A stretch of 64,000 nucleotides of DNA, taken from positions 806,001-870,000 of the forward strand of contig JPHH03000008.1 in NCBI GenBank assembly GCA_000750105.3, written 5' to 3'. A program made the translations under genes and the position numbers. The stretch comes from Tolypocladium sp. Sup5 PDA-1. Its lineage: Eukaryota; Ascomycota; Sordariomycetes; Hypocreales; Ophiocordycipitaceae. The notes below the pieces were generated by a model. It had not been told where the DNA came from. It worked only from the letters and a program-made list of their open reading frames with translations, and made no database searches. Below, piece after piece: positions 1 through 12,400 of this stretch (positions within the stretch are counted from its first letter, which is position 1; the number at the start of each line of letters is the position of its first letter).

Positions 1-1089
1 CATGTAGAAAGACACGACGTGGAGCGTGGCACAGGTCATATATCGTGCTGTAGTCCGCAAACATGGTACGGGTGTGGCCTACGTGCCTTCACTGTCTGGC
101 CGGTAGTGACCCAAACGCGCGTTTGAGAAACGCCTTGGCTGCAACAGTCGACTGCCGCAGCAGAGGTTCGAGAAAGACTGGGCAAATCTAGGCCTCTTGA
201 AAAAACCAAAAGGCATCGAGCCTGCTAGCGAAGCGGTGAGCCGGAGGGATGCAGACATTTGATGGCAGTTGGGTTCTTGAATACGCCACCGAGTCTCCTC
301 GGCGAGAACTCATGATGACGTTTAGGGAATGGGGGGTTGCATGACTTGGCGAGATCCAAGTACAGTAAAGGTATCTTCCACGGCTTTAGTGTGCCGGATG
401 TACCTAATCGGTACCTGCAGGCTACTGCAGTCTACGCTCGTCCACTAAAAACAGCGACGTTTGTATGTACTCCGTACTTCGTAGCGCTGTTGCGTTGCGT
501 GGGCTGCACACCTCTGAGAAACTGGGCACGGCAGCACCGCAGCCGCACTGGAGTGGACCACTCACGGCTGCTCCCCCCCGAAAATTTTGACCCTTCCCAA
601 CCTTGGGCACTAGCCTCCTTCTGGCCACCCGCCCTCCAGCCAATTTTTTTTCTCTGCTCTTCTTCGCCTCCAGCTGCTCGCTCTCTCGTCCCTTTTCTTC
701 TCCCACAACCCAAACCTCTCCATCCACAAAACCCTTCATCCCCCATCCCCCCATCCTCACCATTTCTCCAGACGCCTTCGTCTTTCCTTGGTCTCTCCTT
801 TGAAGATTCTGCGTGGTTCTTCGAGGGATACTGCAAGCACACCGCCTCGTGTGTGTACCTACTCCGACCGTAATACATACTGGGAAGAAAATCGGGAGCA
901 CAGGCCCTCTGTTTCCTTCTCTTTCGCGTTTTCTGTCTCTACTTGGCGGACAGGACCTCTACTTCACTCTCTTTCATTTCAGAGGGTGATTTCGAACGAC
1001 TCGATCGACTTTCCCCGCCTTCTCGAACCTCGAGACACCGACGTTGACAAACGACCTTTCAACTGAAACTCGTCCAACCTCAACCCAAC
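1..1089 (+). promoter_or_regulatory. Upstream region and 5' leader of ded1
   Basis: No gene is recognised here. The stretch from about 640 to 800 and again around 910-1000 is rich in C and T, as is usual near transcription starts and in 5' leaders of strongly expressed fungal genes. The short symmetrical motif GTACTCCGTAC lies at 467-477 and belongs to the motif family scattered through the spacers of this window. Open frames in this stretch have no recognisable protein features. Confidence 0.5.
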
Positions 1090-3215
1090 ATGGCGGACCA
1101 AATCAACATGGCTGGCCTCAACCTTGGCCCCGGCGCCCAGCAGCCTGGCGGCCGATCCTACATCCCGCCTCACCTGCGAAACCGCCCGTCTGGCCCTCCC
1201 CCCATGAACGGCGCCCCCGCCGACGCGCCCGCACCCGCACCCGCACCTAACGGTGCTCCCGCTGGCGCCCCCGTCAACGGACTTGGCCAGAGCGCCTGGG
1301 CCGCCAAGTAAGTTCTTTTGCAACTTGACCTCTCGCCCGTTGCTCTTTTGCTAACAACTATGACAGCCAGCCCCCCCCGCCCCAGGCGAACTTTGCTGGC
1401 CGCCCGGGCTACGGCCCTGCTGACGCCGCGCCTCCCGCCCTCCAGAATAACCGTCGCGGCGGCTGGGGTGGCCGCGGTGGCTACTCTGGAGGCGCCGGCG
1501 GCGGATACGATGGCCACTCCGGCGGCGGTGGTGGCAACTACTCGGCCCGCGGCTCTGGCGATGGACAATGGCGAGACGGAAAGCACGTCCCTGGCCCAGC
1601 TAACCCCCGCGTCGAGCGTGAGCTTTTCGGCGCCACTGTCGACGACCCGTCCAAGCAGCACACAGGCATCAACTTCGAGAAGTACGACGACATCCCCGTC
1701 GAGGCTTCCGGCCACGACGTTCCCGAGGCTGTTCACAACTTCACCACTCCTCCCCTGGACGAGCACCTTTGCCGCAACATCGAGCTGGCTCACTACAAGG
1801 TCCCCACCCCCGTCCAGAAGTACTCCATCCCCATCGTCATGGGTGGTCGTGACCTCATGGCCTGCGCCCAGACCGGCTCTGGAAAGACGGGTGGTTTCCT
1901 CTTCCCCATCCTGTCCCAGGCCTTCCTCAATGGCCCCTCTGCGGTCCCAGCCGGTGCTGCTGGCCAGTTTGGTCGCCAGCGCAAGGCTTACCCCACCTCT
2001 CTGATTCTCGCCCCCACCCGAGAGCTTGTCTCTCAGATCTACGATGAGTCGCGCAAGTTCGCCTACCGATCCTGGGTTCGCCCTTGCGTCGTCTACGGTG
2101 GTGCCGACATCGGCTCCCAGCTCCGACAGATTGAGCGTGGTTGCGATCTTCTCGTTGCTACTCCCGGTAGACTGGTGGACCTCATAGAGCGAGGCCGCAT
2201 CTCCCTTTGCAACATCAAGTACCTCGTCCTCGACGAGGCCGACCGCATGCTTGACATGGGTTTCGAGCCCCAGATTCGCCGCATTGTCGAGGGTGAGGAC
2301 ATGCCAGGAGTCCAGGACCGCCAGACGCTCATGTTCTCGGCCACCTTCCCTCGCGACATTCAGATGCTCGCCAGAGACTTCCTCAAGGACTACATCTTCT
2401 TGTCCGTCGGCCGAGTTGGTTCGACCTCGGAGAACATTACCCAGAAGGTCGAGTTTGTCGAGGACATTGACAAGCGCTCTGTCCTTCTCGACATCCTCCA
2501 CACCCACGCCGGTGGCCTGACGCTCATCTTCGTCGAGACCAAGCGCATGGCTGATTCTCTGTCCGACTTCCTCATCAACCAGAGCTTCCCGGCCACTTCC
2601 ATCCACGGAGACCGAACCCAGCGCGAGCGAGAGCGTGCCCTCGAGTACTTCCGCAACGGACGCTGCCCCATCATGGTTGCCACTGCCGTTGCTGCTCGAG
2701 GTCTCGATATCCCCAACGTCACTCACGTCGTCAACTATGATCTCCCCACCGACATTGACGACTATGTCCACCGAATTGGTCGAACTGGCCGTGCCGGAAA
2801 CACTGGTCTGGCAACTGCCTTCTTCAACCGTGGAAACCGCGGCGTTGTCCGTGAGCTCATGGATCTGCTCAAGGAGGCCAACCAGGAGACCCCCCCCTTC
2901 CTCGAGGCCATTGCGCGCGAGTCGTCCTTTGGCGGCGGCGGCGGCCGTGGCGGCCGCTCCCGAGGTGGCGGTGGCCGTGGCGGCGCTGCCAACCGCGACT
3001 TCCGCAAGGCTGGCGGCGGCGGCGGCGGCGGTTTCGGAGGTGGCTTCGGTGGCCCGCCTCAGAGCGCAGGCTACGGCGGCGGCGGCTTCGGTGGTGCTCA
3101 GGGCGGCTCTGGCTACGGCGGCAACAGCGGCGGCTATGGAGGTGGCTATGGCGGCGGCGGCGGCGGCGGCGCCTACGGCAACCCTGGCGGCGCGGGTTCC
3201 CAGTCCTGGTGGTAA
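1090..3215 (+). CDS. ded1: ATP-dependent RNA helicase Ded1 (DEAD-box, DDX3 family)
   Basis: Two exons, 1090-1307 and 1367-3215, joined across a 59-nt intron with a GTAAGT donor, a CTAAC branch site and a GACAG acceptor, encode 688 residues. Ded1 unwinds mRNA 5' leaders during translation initiation in the cytoplasm. The N-terminus carries the eIF4E-binding-like segment SYIPPHLRNRP and then a Gly/Arg-rich stretch. The helicase core follows in the expected order: Q motif near TPVQKYSIPIV, Walker A AQTGSGKT (about residue 240), PTRELVSQ, TPGRLVDLIERG, the DEAD box VLDEADRMLD (about 362), SAT, ARGLDIPNVTHVVNYDLP and HRIGRTGRAGN. The C-terminal about 110 residues are RGG/GGY repeats ending in QSWW, a Ded1 hallmark. 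The length equals that of typical filamentous-fungal Ded1. The start is the first ATG, and the MADQINM opening is characteristic of the family. Confidence 0.97.
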
Positions 3216-4654
3216 ATGCCACCGTTTGGTCTACGACGTAGACCACACCCGTCGATGCTGGACGGTTGTCACCAGCAGCATCGACAACTCTTTGCGCTTT
3301 CGACGCGCCTTGCTTTGATCGCTGCATTTCCGGACGCACACATTTCGACTTGTTTTTGTTTTTTATTCGGACGACACGGCGGCATCATGATCTCCGACGA
3401 CGGACGAGCGCCTTTGCCTTGCTCGACCAAGGCAGTAACGGTCACGGGGCATTCACGACGCATCTGATAGATTGCATTTCTTTTTGATTTCGGCACCCTC
3501 CTCGATTGATACCCTTAGACCGAGATTTGGGGAACTTGACGACACTTGGCAGACAGAACCGTGGTGTTAATAGATCTAGACCCAGCGGATCTGGACAGGG
3601 GACATCGCGATTCTCGTGTTTCTGCCGTCTACCAGGGGTTCCCCCTTAGGGCATTTTTCTCGCTTTCACGATAGAGGGTCATGTTATCGCCGTGCAGACA
3701 TAGACAAAAGTGGATTTCTCGGTTCTCTGGTCGGAACTACTCAAAAGGCCTCTCAACAGATAGGGACTTGTGAGAGAGCAATGAGCATAGATTGGGAGAA
3801 AGGATGGTCATCACATCGGCTTTTCTCCGTCTCAATTCTGAGAAGATGGGCGAAGCCGCTCGACACAGGTTATGGATTTTGAGTTGGACGGCACGAATCA
3901 AAAAGCTCTCAGCTGTTTGAAGGCCGTTTGCACGGGAGCCACGAGGCTCCGACTTGGCCATTGAGGAGGCCGGGTCACACAGCCTCGAGAAGGCAGGGTC
4001 AGACTGCACAGTCGTGCGCTCTCTGAGCCCGTGGTTAAGACAGGACAACCAGAGCGGACTGAGGAGTCCTAGTAAAAAAAGGAAGAGACTTTTGCAACCT
4101 ACTTATACTGTTCGTCGACCTTGCTGTGTAACTGCGGTGCGACTAGAATTTATCCTTGCCCAATGTGATTGCCCCAAAAGAACACGCTCCTCCAAAGGCA
4201 CTCGAAGTGGCCCTGAGTAACGACGTACGGAGTACATCCCGGCTGGTCAAAAGTTGTTAGATAGACTAGTTGACTTAGGCAGCCCTTGGCCGAGGAAAAG
4301 GAAGTCCTGGGTGTCAGTGGCTAGCTGACTAGCTAGCTGACTGGATAGCTGACTAGATATCTGATCTAATGACTAGATAAGTCATGCGCTGATCTATTAG
4401 TCGGGCTACTAATCCCTGGAAAAAGCAAGGAAAAGGCCGGCTAGGCACGGAGGCAACTGGAGGATAAAGAGGGTAGGTTTTCACTTACAAGGATGAAAAA
4501 AGAACAAGACTGAGGCATCAATTTGATCAATGAATTGGAATTCAACCGCTATTTTGACCGATGAATTTGACCCCTAAATTTACCCCTATTTTATATATGA
4601 TTTGGAACCGCATAACGCGACAAAAGTTTCTCGGAGGTAATAATTCAGGGATCA
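3216..4654. other. Spacer between ded1 and the GARS relic; nothing recognised
   Basis: This contains the 3' UTR of ded1 and then increasingly AT-rich DNA with no coding signal. A simple degenerate repeat of AGCTGACT-like units lies at about 4318-4385. From about 4480 the composition is clearly more AT-rich than elsewhere in the window, continuing into the decayed gene that follows. The motif GTACGGAGTAC occurs near 4226. Confidence 0.5.
4318..4385. repeat. Degenerate AGCTGACT-type simple repeat
   Basis: The stretch alternates CTAGCTGACT, AGCTAGCTGACT, GGATAGCTGACT, AGATATCTGA and AATGACTAGATAAG. Units of 8-12 bases share the GACT/GATA core. It looks like a slipped and decayed microsatellite. 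No gene overlaps it. Confidence 0.6.
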
Positions 4655-5625
4655 GATCGTATAGCCGCTACAATAACTTCTCAGCTGGCGTCTCCTTGCC
4701 GAACAAAGATGCGACCAATATCCTGACGATAATAATTTCATCGAAGCAAACACTGTCCACGCCTTTGTGAGCTCTGGATACGGCTTCCTGTAAAGTCCCT
4801 TCAATAGAGACAGAGGTGAGCACCCGTCCGCCCGATGTTTTCAGGTGGCCTTCATCAAGGATGGTTCCCGCATGGAAAAGCAGCACGTCATTGGTGCCAG
4901 CGCATTAGTACTGAGAAGTGCGATGCATCGGAGAACACTTACCGTTTGGGGAAGAGGCTATGGTTATTTCCTTGCCTGTAGCATACTGATCGGGATAGCC
5001 TTTCGACCATCACTACAGACACGGCTGATTTCTTCAAAAAGTCACAATGGACGTTTTCAAGACGTTCATCTGTGCATGACAGCATGATTTCAGCCATATC
5101 TGAGTCGTCATCCATTAAAGGCAAAAGTGTCTGGGGCTCAGTCCGATGCATATGAAGCCAATGTACGGATGCCCTGCGAGAACACGACGTGTTAGTACAC
5201 TCGGAAATCGTTACTTTGGCAAGTTAAATTACCTTCATCCAGGGCTCCCAGAATAGTTGGATAGAGAATTGTCTCGTGAATATGCTCAATTTGTTGAGCT
5301 GAGAGCAAGGGGGTTGGAGCATAAAAGCCCACCGCTGCTGATGGCTTGGGCCGCCTTAGATAGAGTGTTTGGCATCAGCACGCCCTTGCCTGCTGCTAGC
5401 CCAGAGGCTTTGACAACTATAGGGCCGCTGTTGCCTTGTTTGATGTATAAAATTGCTTCTTCTGGGTCGGTGAAGGATTTGTATTCTGCCGTGGGGATGC
5501 CATGACGCGTCATGAGCCCTTTGCCCAAGCGTTGGACCCTTCGAGACGTGCAGCTTCTTTTGTTGGGCTGAAGATTGGGATACTTTCATGTTTGAACCAA
5601 CTTTCGATTTCTGAAACAATGGGAT
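4655..5625 (-). pseudogene. Decayed partial copy of phosphoribosylamine-glycine ligase (GARS part of ADE5,7)
   Basis: Read on the minus strand, scattered frames match the GARS domain of fungal bifunctional GARS-AIRS. About 5615-5530 reads SPTKEAARLEGSNAWAKG. After a frameshift, about 5525-5330 reads LMTRHGIPTAEYKSFTDPEE and VVKASGLAAGKGVLMPNTLS. A large deletion then joins to YAPTPLLSAQQIEHIHETIL and YPTILGALDEG. A credible 59-nt intron (5232-5174) follows, then HPYIGFI, a second deletion, TEPQTLLPLMDDDSDMAEIM and DFLKKSAVSVVMV. The last piece (about 4886-4740) is LLFHAGTILDEGHLKTSGGR. The N-terminus, much of the ATP-grasp centre and the whole AIRS half are absent. Retention of an intron argues for a DNA-level duplication rather than a retrocopy. 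The working gene should lie elsewhere in the genome. It cannot encode a functional enzyme. Confidence 0.9.
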
Positions 5626-5820
5626 ATCGCGAGTCGATAGAGAAAGAGAGAGAGTTTCATAGTGATATTTATTTGCTATCGGCATCAAGTCACCTATTGT
5701 ATCCGAGGGCCATCTCATGTATTCATGTACATTCGTGAAGCCATTACTCTATACTCCAACGCCAACGCACGTACTCCCTGAATCACAGGCAAAGCCATAA
5801 CGCAAACATGACGCTCATAG

Positions 5821-8800
5821 TCACGATGTTCGTCCCTTCTCAATGTCGGTGACCTCCACCCTCGGCGCACCAGAGACGACAATCGCCGGCACCTCGTCAG
5901 CAGTGTTGACATCACCGTCACCGCCCTTCTTCTTCCGCAAATTCTTCAAGGGCCTCACCAGGACAGAGAAAAACCTTGCCAAAGCCCTATAGACCACAAT
6001 CACGGGCTTGCCAACAACGCCAGCAATCCTTGCGAACCAAGCATCGGGGAACAGCCGCACAGCAACAGCCCACGGCAAGCACATGGCCGCCAAAACCACC
6101 GAGATGGCCCATTGCGTGCCATCGAGGCCGCCCGGATTGATGCCAAAGGCGCGCGAGCCGACAAAGATGATGGCGATCTGCAGGCCGACCATGAGGCAGT
6201 TGATGGCGATGAAGAAGTGGTTGCGGTGCACGCCCTCGAGGATGTTGAACTTGTTGTCGAGGCGGCGGTTGTTGAACTCGTTGAAGATCTGCATCCACAC
6301 AAAGGTGTTGAAGATGACCGTGTCGAGCTCGAGGCGCTTCTGCACGCTGTGGTCGTAGCCGAGGATGTCGGTGCCGGCGAAGTAGAGGGTGAAGGTGACG
6401 ACGAGCTGGAAGATGGCTTGGCCGACAATCATCTTCCACATCTGTTGCAGGGTCAGCGTGAGTTCATTCAAATGTGAGAACGGGGCCATTTGGGCTCACG
6501 TTGGTTGTGATCAGGGGAGCCTTCTTCCCCTGAGGCGGCCGGTCGAGAATCTTCTCGGTTGGCGGATCCGTGGCAAGGGCCAGCGCGGCAAAGGTGTCCA
6601 TGATGAGGTTCACCCACAGAAGCTGTACGGCCTTGAGGACAGACTTCATGTTTTCGTCGTAGACGGCAGTGATGAAGGCCAACAGCACGGCCGTAATGTT
6701 GACGGTGATTTGAAACTGCAGAGCCTGTTAGTGGGAACAGAGCATATGAGCCAACGGTCCTGCACGAACCTGGAGGAACTTTTGGACAGCGTCGTTAACG
6801 GCCCTTCCCCATTTGAGAGCAGTCACGATAGAGGCAAAGTTGTCGTCCATGAGAACAATAGCAGATGCCTCCTTGGCGACCTCGGTACCAGAGATGCCCA
6901 TGGAGAAGCCCACATCCGCAGCCTTGAGCGCCGGGGCATCATTGGTGCCATCGCCCGTAACAGCCACAGTCTCGCCGAGGGCCTTGAGCTTGGTGACAAG
7001 AATACGCTTATCCTCGGGCGACGAGCGTGCCAGGACTTGCAGCTTGGGGAGCATCGTATTCATGGCGTCTTCGGACATCTTTCGGAACACGGGGCCCTCC
7101 ATGACGATGCCGCCTTCGGTGTAGATGCCGCACTCGGTCGCGATGGCCTTGGCCGTGATGATGTTGTCGCCGGTGACCATGCGGACCACGACGCCGGCGT
7201 GCTGAGCCTTCTTGACGGCCTCGGGGACTCCGGGTCGAACAGGGTCCTGGATGCCGACGACTCCGAGGAACACAAGGCCGTTGAGGAGCGAGGCAAACTC
7301 GACGTGGCCGTCGCTAACCTCGGCGTGGGCGGGAGGCCAAGCCTCATAGTCCTTGTAGACCAGACCGATTGTGCGCAGGGACTTGCTGGCATACTCGTTG
7401 ATGGTCGACCGCAGCGCCTCGACATCATTATGCGACAGCGGCACCTCATCCAAAGACTGGGGATCAGCCCTGGCGGAGCAGTAGCCGAGCAGGATCTCCG
7501 AAGCACCTTTGACAAGCAGCCGATAGCCCGGCCCGGAGCGCAGCTTGACGACGGCGCCCATGCACTTCTTGCCCGAGTCAAATGGCATCATCTGCACGAC
7601 GTGCTCGTTGGCGCGCGTCTCGGCGAGGGCCTGCAGGCCGAGGTGGTCCTTGGCGAGCTGCAGGAGGGCCGTCTCGGTCTTGGAGCCGATGAAGGTTGGC
7701 TTGCCGTCCTCTTCGCCCTCGAAGGCGGTGGAGTTGATGGCAACGGACTGCGCGATCACCTGCTTGGTGGCGCCGGGGAGGCTTGCGGCCCACTGGCCGA
7801 CGGGCTGGGCCGAGGGCTTCTCTGTTTCTGCTTTGGAGAAGCTGGAGTTTCCGAATGTGCCGGCGACCACGGTCATCTTGTTGGTTGTCTGGATAATCGT
7901 TAGCGGCTGTTAAAGTTAGAGCCATACTCTCAGGGGAACCTACCAAGGTGCCAGTCTTGTCCGAGCAGATGGTCGTGGCATTACCCATCGTCTCGCAAGC
8001 CCGAAGCATGCGCACAAGGTTGTTCTCCTTGAGCAGCCTCGTAGTCGCAAACGCGAGCGCCAGCGTCACGGCAAGCGGCAGGCCTTCTGGCACGGCGACG
8101 ACGATAATGGTAATGGCAACGATGAGGATATCCATAAACGACGAGGCCTTTTCTGCAGGGGGGCGAGCGTCTCCCGAGAGCGCGGCGACGAACCGGAAGA
8201 GCAGGACGAAGAAGAGCAAGCAGGCGGCGCCACCACCGAGCTTGGCGATGGCAAGGGCGAGGCCTTCGAGCTTCTTCTGAAGGGGCGTGGCCTCGGCCTC
8301 GGTGCGGACTGACATCATGATCTTGCCAAAGCTGCTGTTGACGCCGACCGAAGTGCAGACAAACGTGCCCATACCTGAGAGGGGATTGTTAGACACATGC
8401 TGAATAGGGGTACCAAGTATGGCTTACCCTCAAGGACCTTGGCACCCGAGATGATGAACGGATCCAAGTCCTTTGCGTTCTGGCCAGACTCGAGGATCCT
8501 CATGACCTGATTGCCGCCAGTCTTCTTGAGCGCATCGGACTCTCCCGTGGCGGAAGATTCGTCGCACTTCAAGTCATGGCCGCCGATGAAGACGCCGTCA
8601 ACGGGCACCAAGTCACCGGGCTCCAAGTGGAGGACGTCGCCGACGAGGATGTCATGGACATTGATCATAAACGACTTGCCCGAGCGGATGACCTTGATCT
8701 CACGATCCTCCTTCTTGGCGTTGAGCTTGACAAAGGCGCGCTCCTTTTGCCAGTCGTTGAGCGACCCGATGGCCGTGACGATGATGATGGCTGCGCAGAT

Positions 8801-9466
8801 GGCAACGCCTTCGACCCAGTCCACGGGAGGCGGTGCGCCTGGCTCCTTTTCAACACCGAAGGTCTCGTAGAGACCGAGGCCCAGGGAGATGACGGCGGCA
8901 ACGGTCAGGAGAATCAAGACCTTGTCGTTGTAGGCGTTCCACATGAGCTTCCATAGCGGAGTTGCCTTTTTCGGGGGAAGCACATTGCGCTTGTACACGC
9001 GAACGCGGTCCGCAAAGGCCTCTGGGGAGGCTCCTGTAGCAGGAGATGGCGACGGTTCGTGATGCCAGGGGGGCGACGTCCCGACTGCTTCATCAAAGGA
9101 GACTTTGCCGGGCGCGGCAGTCTCATCGACGTTGAGGCCGGCGTCGACATTGGTCTGAAGACCACGGGAAATACCCCGGAGACCACCGAGTGCCTGGAAA
9201 GCAGACAGCGACTTGGGGTTGAGCAGCTTGTTCAGCTGGCCCGGGGAGAAGGCAAAGGGGTTGCCGTCGACCTGGAAGTCGGCCTCGGTCCCCGGGTCCG
9301 GCAGCAAGGCAGCCCGCGGGTCGTCGCCGATGCTGGTAGCACGGCTCGTGGTCGCAGGCGTGAGGAACGGGTTGGACACGGCGGACGAGATGGTGTCCGC
9401 GTTGCTCATGGCCCGCGGCCGCGTGTCGACCTGGAGCATGGCGGAAGGGGGCTTGTTGCTGGCCAT
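5821..9466 (-). CDS. pmc1: P-type Ca2+-transporting ATPase, PMC1/PMCA type
   Basis: Five exons on the minus strand (9466-8428, 8374-7944, 7888-6770, 6715-6500, 6441-5821) give 1141 residues. The protein pumps cytosolic Ca2+ into the vacuole or out of the cell and restores resting calcium after signalling. Visible features are the N-terminal family block LNKLLNPKSLSAFQALGGLR, the actuator motif SATGES (about 310), the M4 motif VPEGLPLAVTLALA (about 444), the phosphorylation site DKTGTL (about 487), KGASEILLGYC, MVTGDNIITAKAIA, and the hinge TGDGTNDAPALKAADVGFSMG (about 800). C-terminal helices include VLLAFITAV and LLWVNLIMDTFAALALATDP. The DKTGTL codons lie just before an intron. The intron before FQITVNITAV has two AG acceptors nine bases apart; the inner one keeps the family sequence KFLQ-FQITVN and was chosen. 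Length and motif order are complete, so the gene appears functional. Confidence 0.95.
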
Positions 9467-12400
9467 GGTGGGAGACGTGCCAGAGCGGGAGCACTAACAC
9501 GCAGACGCAGATTCATGCAAAGGGGGCCCGCGAGTGGCAATTGGAGGCCGGAAGAAAGGGAAAGGGACAAGGAGGACGCTGCGGTGTTGACTCTGGCCCG
9601 GACTGTCCAGCGGGAACCATTTTGGCAGGCCGCCGCCAGACGTGATATACTGCCCCATGGGAGGCTGAGTCGTCTTGAGTTTTGTCGCGAGCACTGGCGT
9701 CTGCACAGAGACTTTTGTCCACTTTGCCGGGAGGTCTCCAAGCCGGCCCGTCCAAGCGAGGCGCAGCACTGCTACCACGGAGTAACTTACACAGCGCGCC
9801 GCATTGGATGCCCGATCCGAGGTTACTCGATTGGGAAGGTTTCGCTGATTGGTTCCCCACCGGGTTTAAGCTTAACTGTCAATCAGCCAGGGGTCAAGGC
9901 CGCTCCGATGCTGCCAAGCACGTATGCCTGCCGGGGGGCAAAAAAAGCAAAAAAACAAACCAATACAAACCACGCGTGTAGTATTACACCATTGAGCGCA
10001 TGGAGGGTCCACCTCTGCCGCGGTGGATAGTTTGCTCGCCCGTAATTTGCCTTTGGCCGTGTGCCGCGTTTGATTTTAGGCACGGGTAGCTTGTACGTAC
10101 GGTCACGCAGCGAATAGTGTTGGCGAGGCAAGTATATGAACTTTGCTTGGACCATGTTCAAGGCATCATGCGTACACAGCCTCGTCCACCACGTGTGAGT
10201 GATTTTCTGGCCCTGCGATCGTGCCGTCTTGGTGTGGCATATCTCCCTGTGGCAGGGGGGCCCGGCCACGGACATCGGAAATGACATTGGGGAGTGGTAG
10301 ATTGACGGCTCCGGGCAAGAGTACCGCTGCGACTACGGATTACGTATCGAAATTATGCGAGAGAGATGTGCCGGGTTGCCCGGGGCGGTGTGATTGCAGG
10401 ATCTCCAACCTACAGTGGTCGCGTGAGTGCGTCTGCGACACGCTCTGCCAACCATCATGAGACGTATACATCGTGATATGATGAACCACGAGCAACAAGG
10501 CATGCAGATGATTTTCTAGCTCGAGGCAGTGCACAATGCAGAGTCTCATAGTTTCCTTGTGTGTGAAAATCACCGCGAAACTTGGCATCCGACGTCTCAT
10601 CGCCGCGCAATGAGCGAAAACACCACGGCATGGGATCACAGAGCTGTAGGAAACCATCTGCCGAAGAGTCTAGAATCAGGCAGTGCAATCAGGCAGCTCT
10701 CAGCAAGGACTTGGGCGGGCAACATCGGAGAACTTGGCGTATCCCGTAAGAAGCTGTACTCCAACCGGGAAGCAGCGATTTGCCGAAGAGTCTAGATTGA
10801 GGCAGTGCTCTTGAGAGATGCCCATCAAGGCGTGAACGCAACTTTGGCGAGAATATATCGGGACAGTTGGACGTGAGATATCTCTGCCCTTGGACAAAAC
10901 ATCATGATGAAGCCGTGGCCGGATGTTGGGCTGGCACTCGCCAGGATATCCAGATTGAGGCAGTGCAAGGCTGGAACCCCGAGTTGCTCCGTGAGACGAA
11001 AACTAAGAACCAATATTCTATCAAACCGGGGAAAGTGGTGATGGCTTCATTCCCCACGGGGAGCTCCCTTCCCGCGCAGCCTCACGACGCGGAGGTGGTG
11101 CTCGCCCCGGTGCCTGGATTGGGGCAGTGCAAAAATCAAAGCTCTCCATGAAACGAGCTCATGGGGTCGGCGTTCCAAAGAGCCGGGCGCCTTCATTGTC
11201 GCGGTCAGCGTCAAGTCACCACGAGGGTAGGCGCGGAGATGATACTCGCCCAGGCGGCTAGTTTGAGGCTGTGTAGGAGGGGACGGGAGCGACAGCAGCC
11301 TCCTGGCGGCGAGTGTGACGGGAATGATGACCTTGTGGACCTGTCATTGGAGAATCGAGGTGATTGTGCGGTGATGTCGTGATGATGCAGAGCGTTGGCG
11401 AGAAGGAGTCGGACCCCTCGAGCGCCTCCTCCTGGAACCATCACCGCAGAAGGGGGCTGTGCATGGAAGAAAGAGGAAGGTCTCAGCCTGTCCATCCGTC
11501 GTGGAGAACCACCACGGTGGCGATCCTCAAGGCGTTGGATCTAGGGACTACCGGTGCTGTAGCTCAACATGCGCCGTCTAAACGGCCGCCTCCACGCCGG
11601 GAGCTACTGGTGCACCAACCCAGCAGCATGGCGGAGGCTGTGCAAACAGAGAAGGCTCCCCTTTTGGAGAAAAGTCCAGGTCCCCTGTCGCCCCAACGGC
11701 ATCTGGTGGTGTCGTGACGGTGGGCGGTGGGCGTGTAAGTGGCTGAAGTCGCCAGCTCGGACCGTCGCCGACGCTAGACGCGAGCAGCAATAGCCAGTTT
11801 ATGCCTGAATTCTGCCACATGTGCGGAGTACTCGTACTCAGCTCCGGGCGCGAGAGATGCCGGGGGCTTCGAGTTCGAGACTGGTTCTGTAAACCTGCGG
11901 ATGCGAGAATGGAGGGCTTTACGTGTTGCGCGCGGGAGGCCTCTCATACGAGCAGAGCACAATATTATTATCCCTGCTGCCCCCATCCGAACGGCGCTTC
12001 GCCCATTGGGCCCCTGGTCGCGTGGGGTCGGCCATCCATGATGTATTAAGTTAGTCCGTAGTTTGTTTCAACCACCACTCATCATCGATTTCCTCATCCA
12101 GCCTTCTCCAACTGCTCCAGCTCGTGCCAAGAGCTGCTGCGCCCCGATGGCATCCTCACGGAAAGAAGCGCGTAATTATTATCCCTGCCGCCATGTTGGG
12201 CAGCTTCGACTCTGTCCCAGACTCCCCAATGCCCAGCGATGGAAGGCTGCCCACTTCCCCGCGTGCTGCACTGGCGGGTCCGGGGAATATTATCCACCCT
12301 CAAAGTTCAAGACCCTGCCCGGCCATCCATCCACACCCGCGGAACGACGCTTCGGAACAAGTCGTCGAGCTCCTCGGTTCTCGCGGCCTCGGCGACAAGT

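Noticed and set aside
1170..2771. 533-codon minus-strand open frame
   Set aside because: It is exactly antisense to the ded1 coding sequence; strong C/G third-position bias in ded1 removes stops from the opposite strand. The product is a low-complexity Val/Gly/Asp string without domains.
6389..7903. 504-codon plus-strand open frame
   Set aside because: It runs across and antisense to two exons of the Ca2+-ATPase and its introns, and no family is recognised.
10516..11274. CRISPR-like array
   Set aside because: Repeats are imperfect, spacers are over 100 bases and unequal, and the genome is eukaryotic; a degenerate tandem family fits better.
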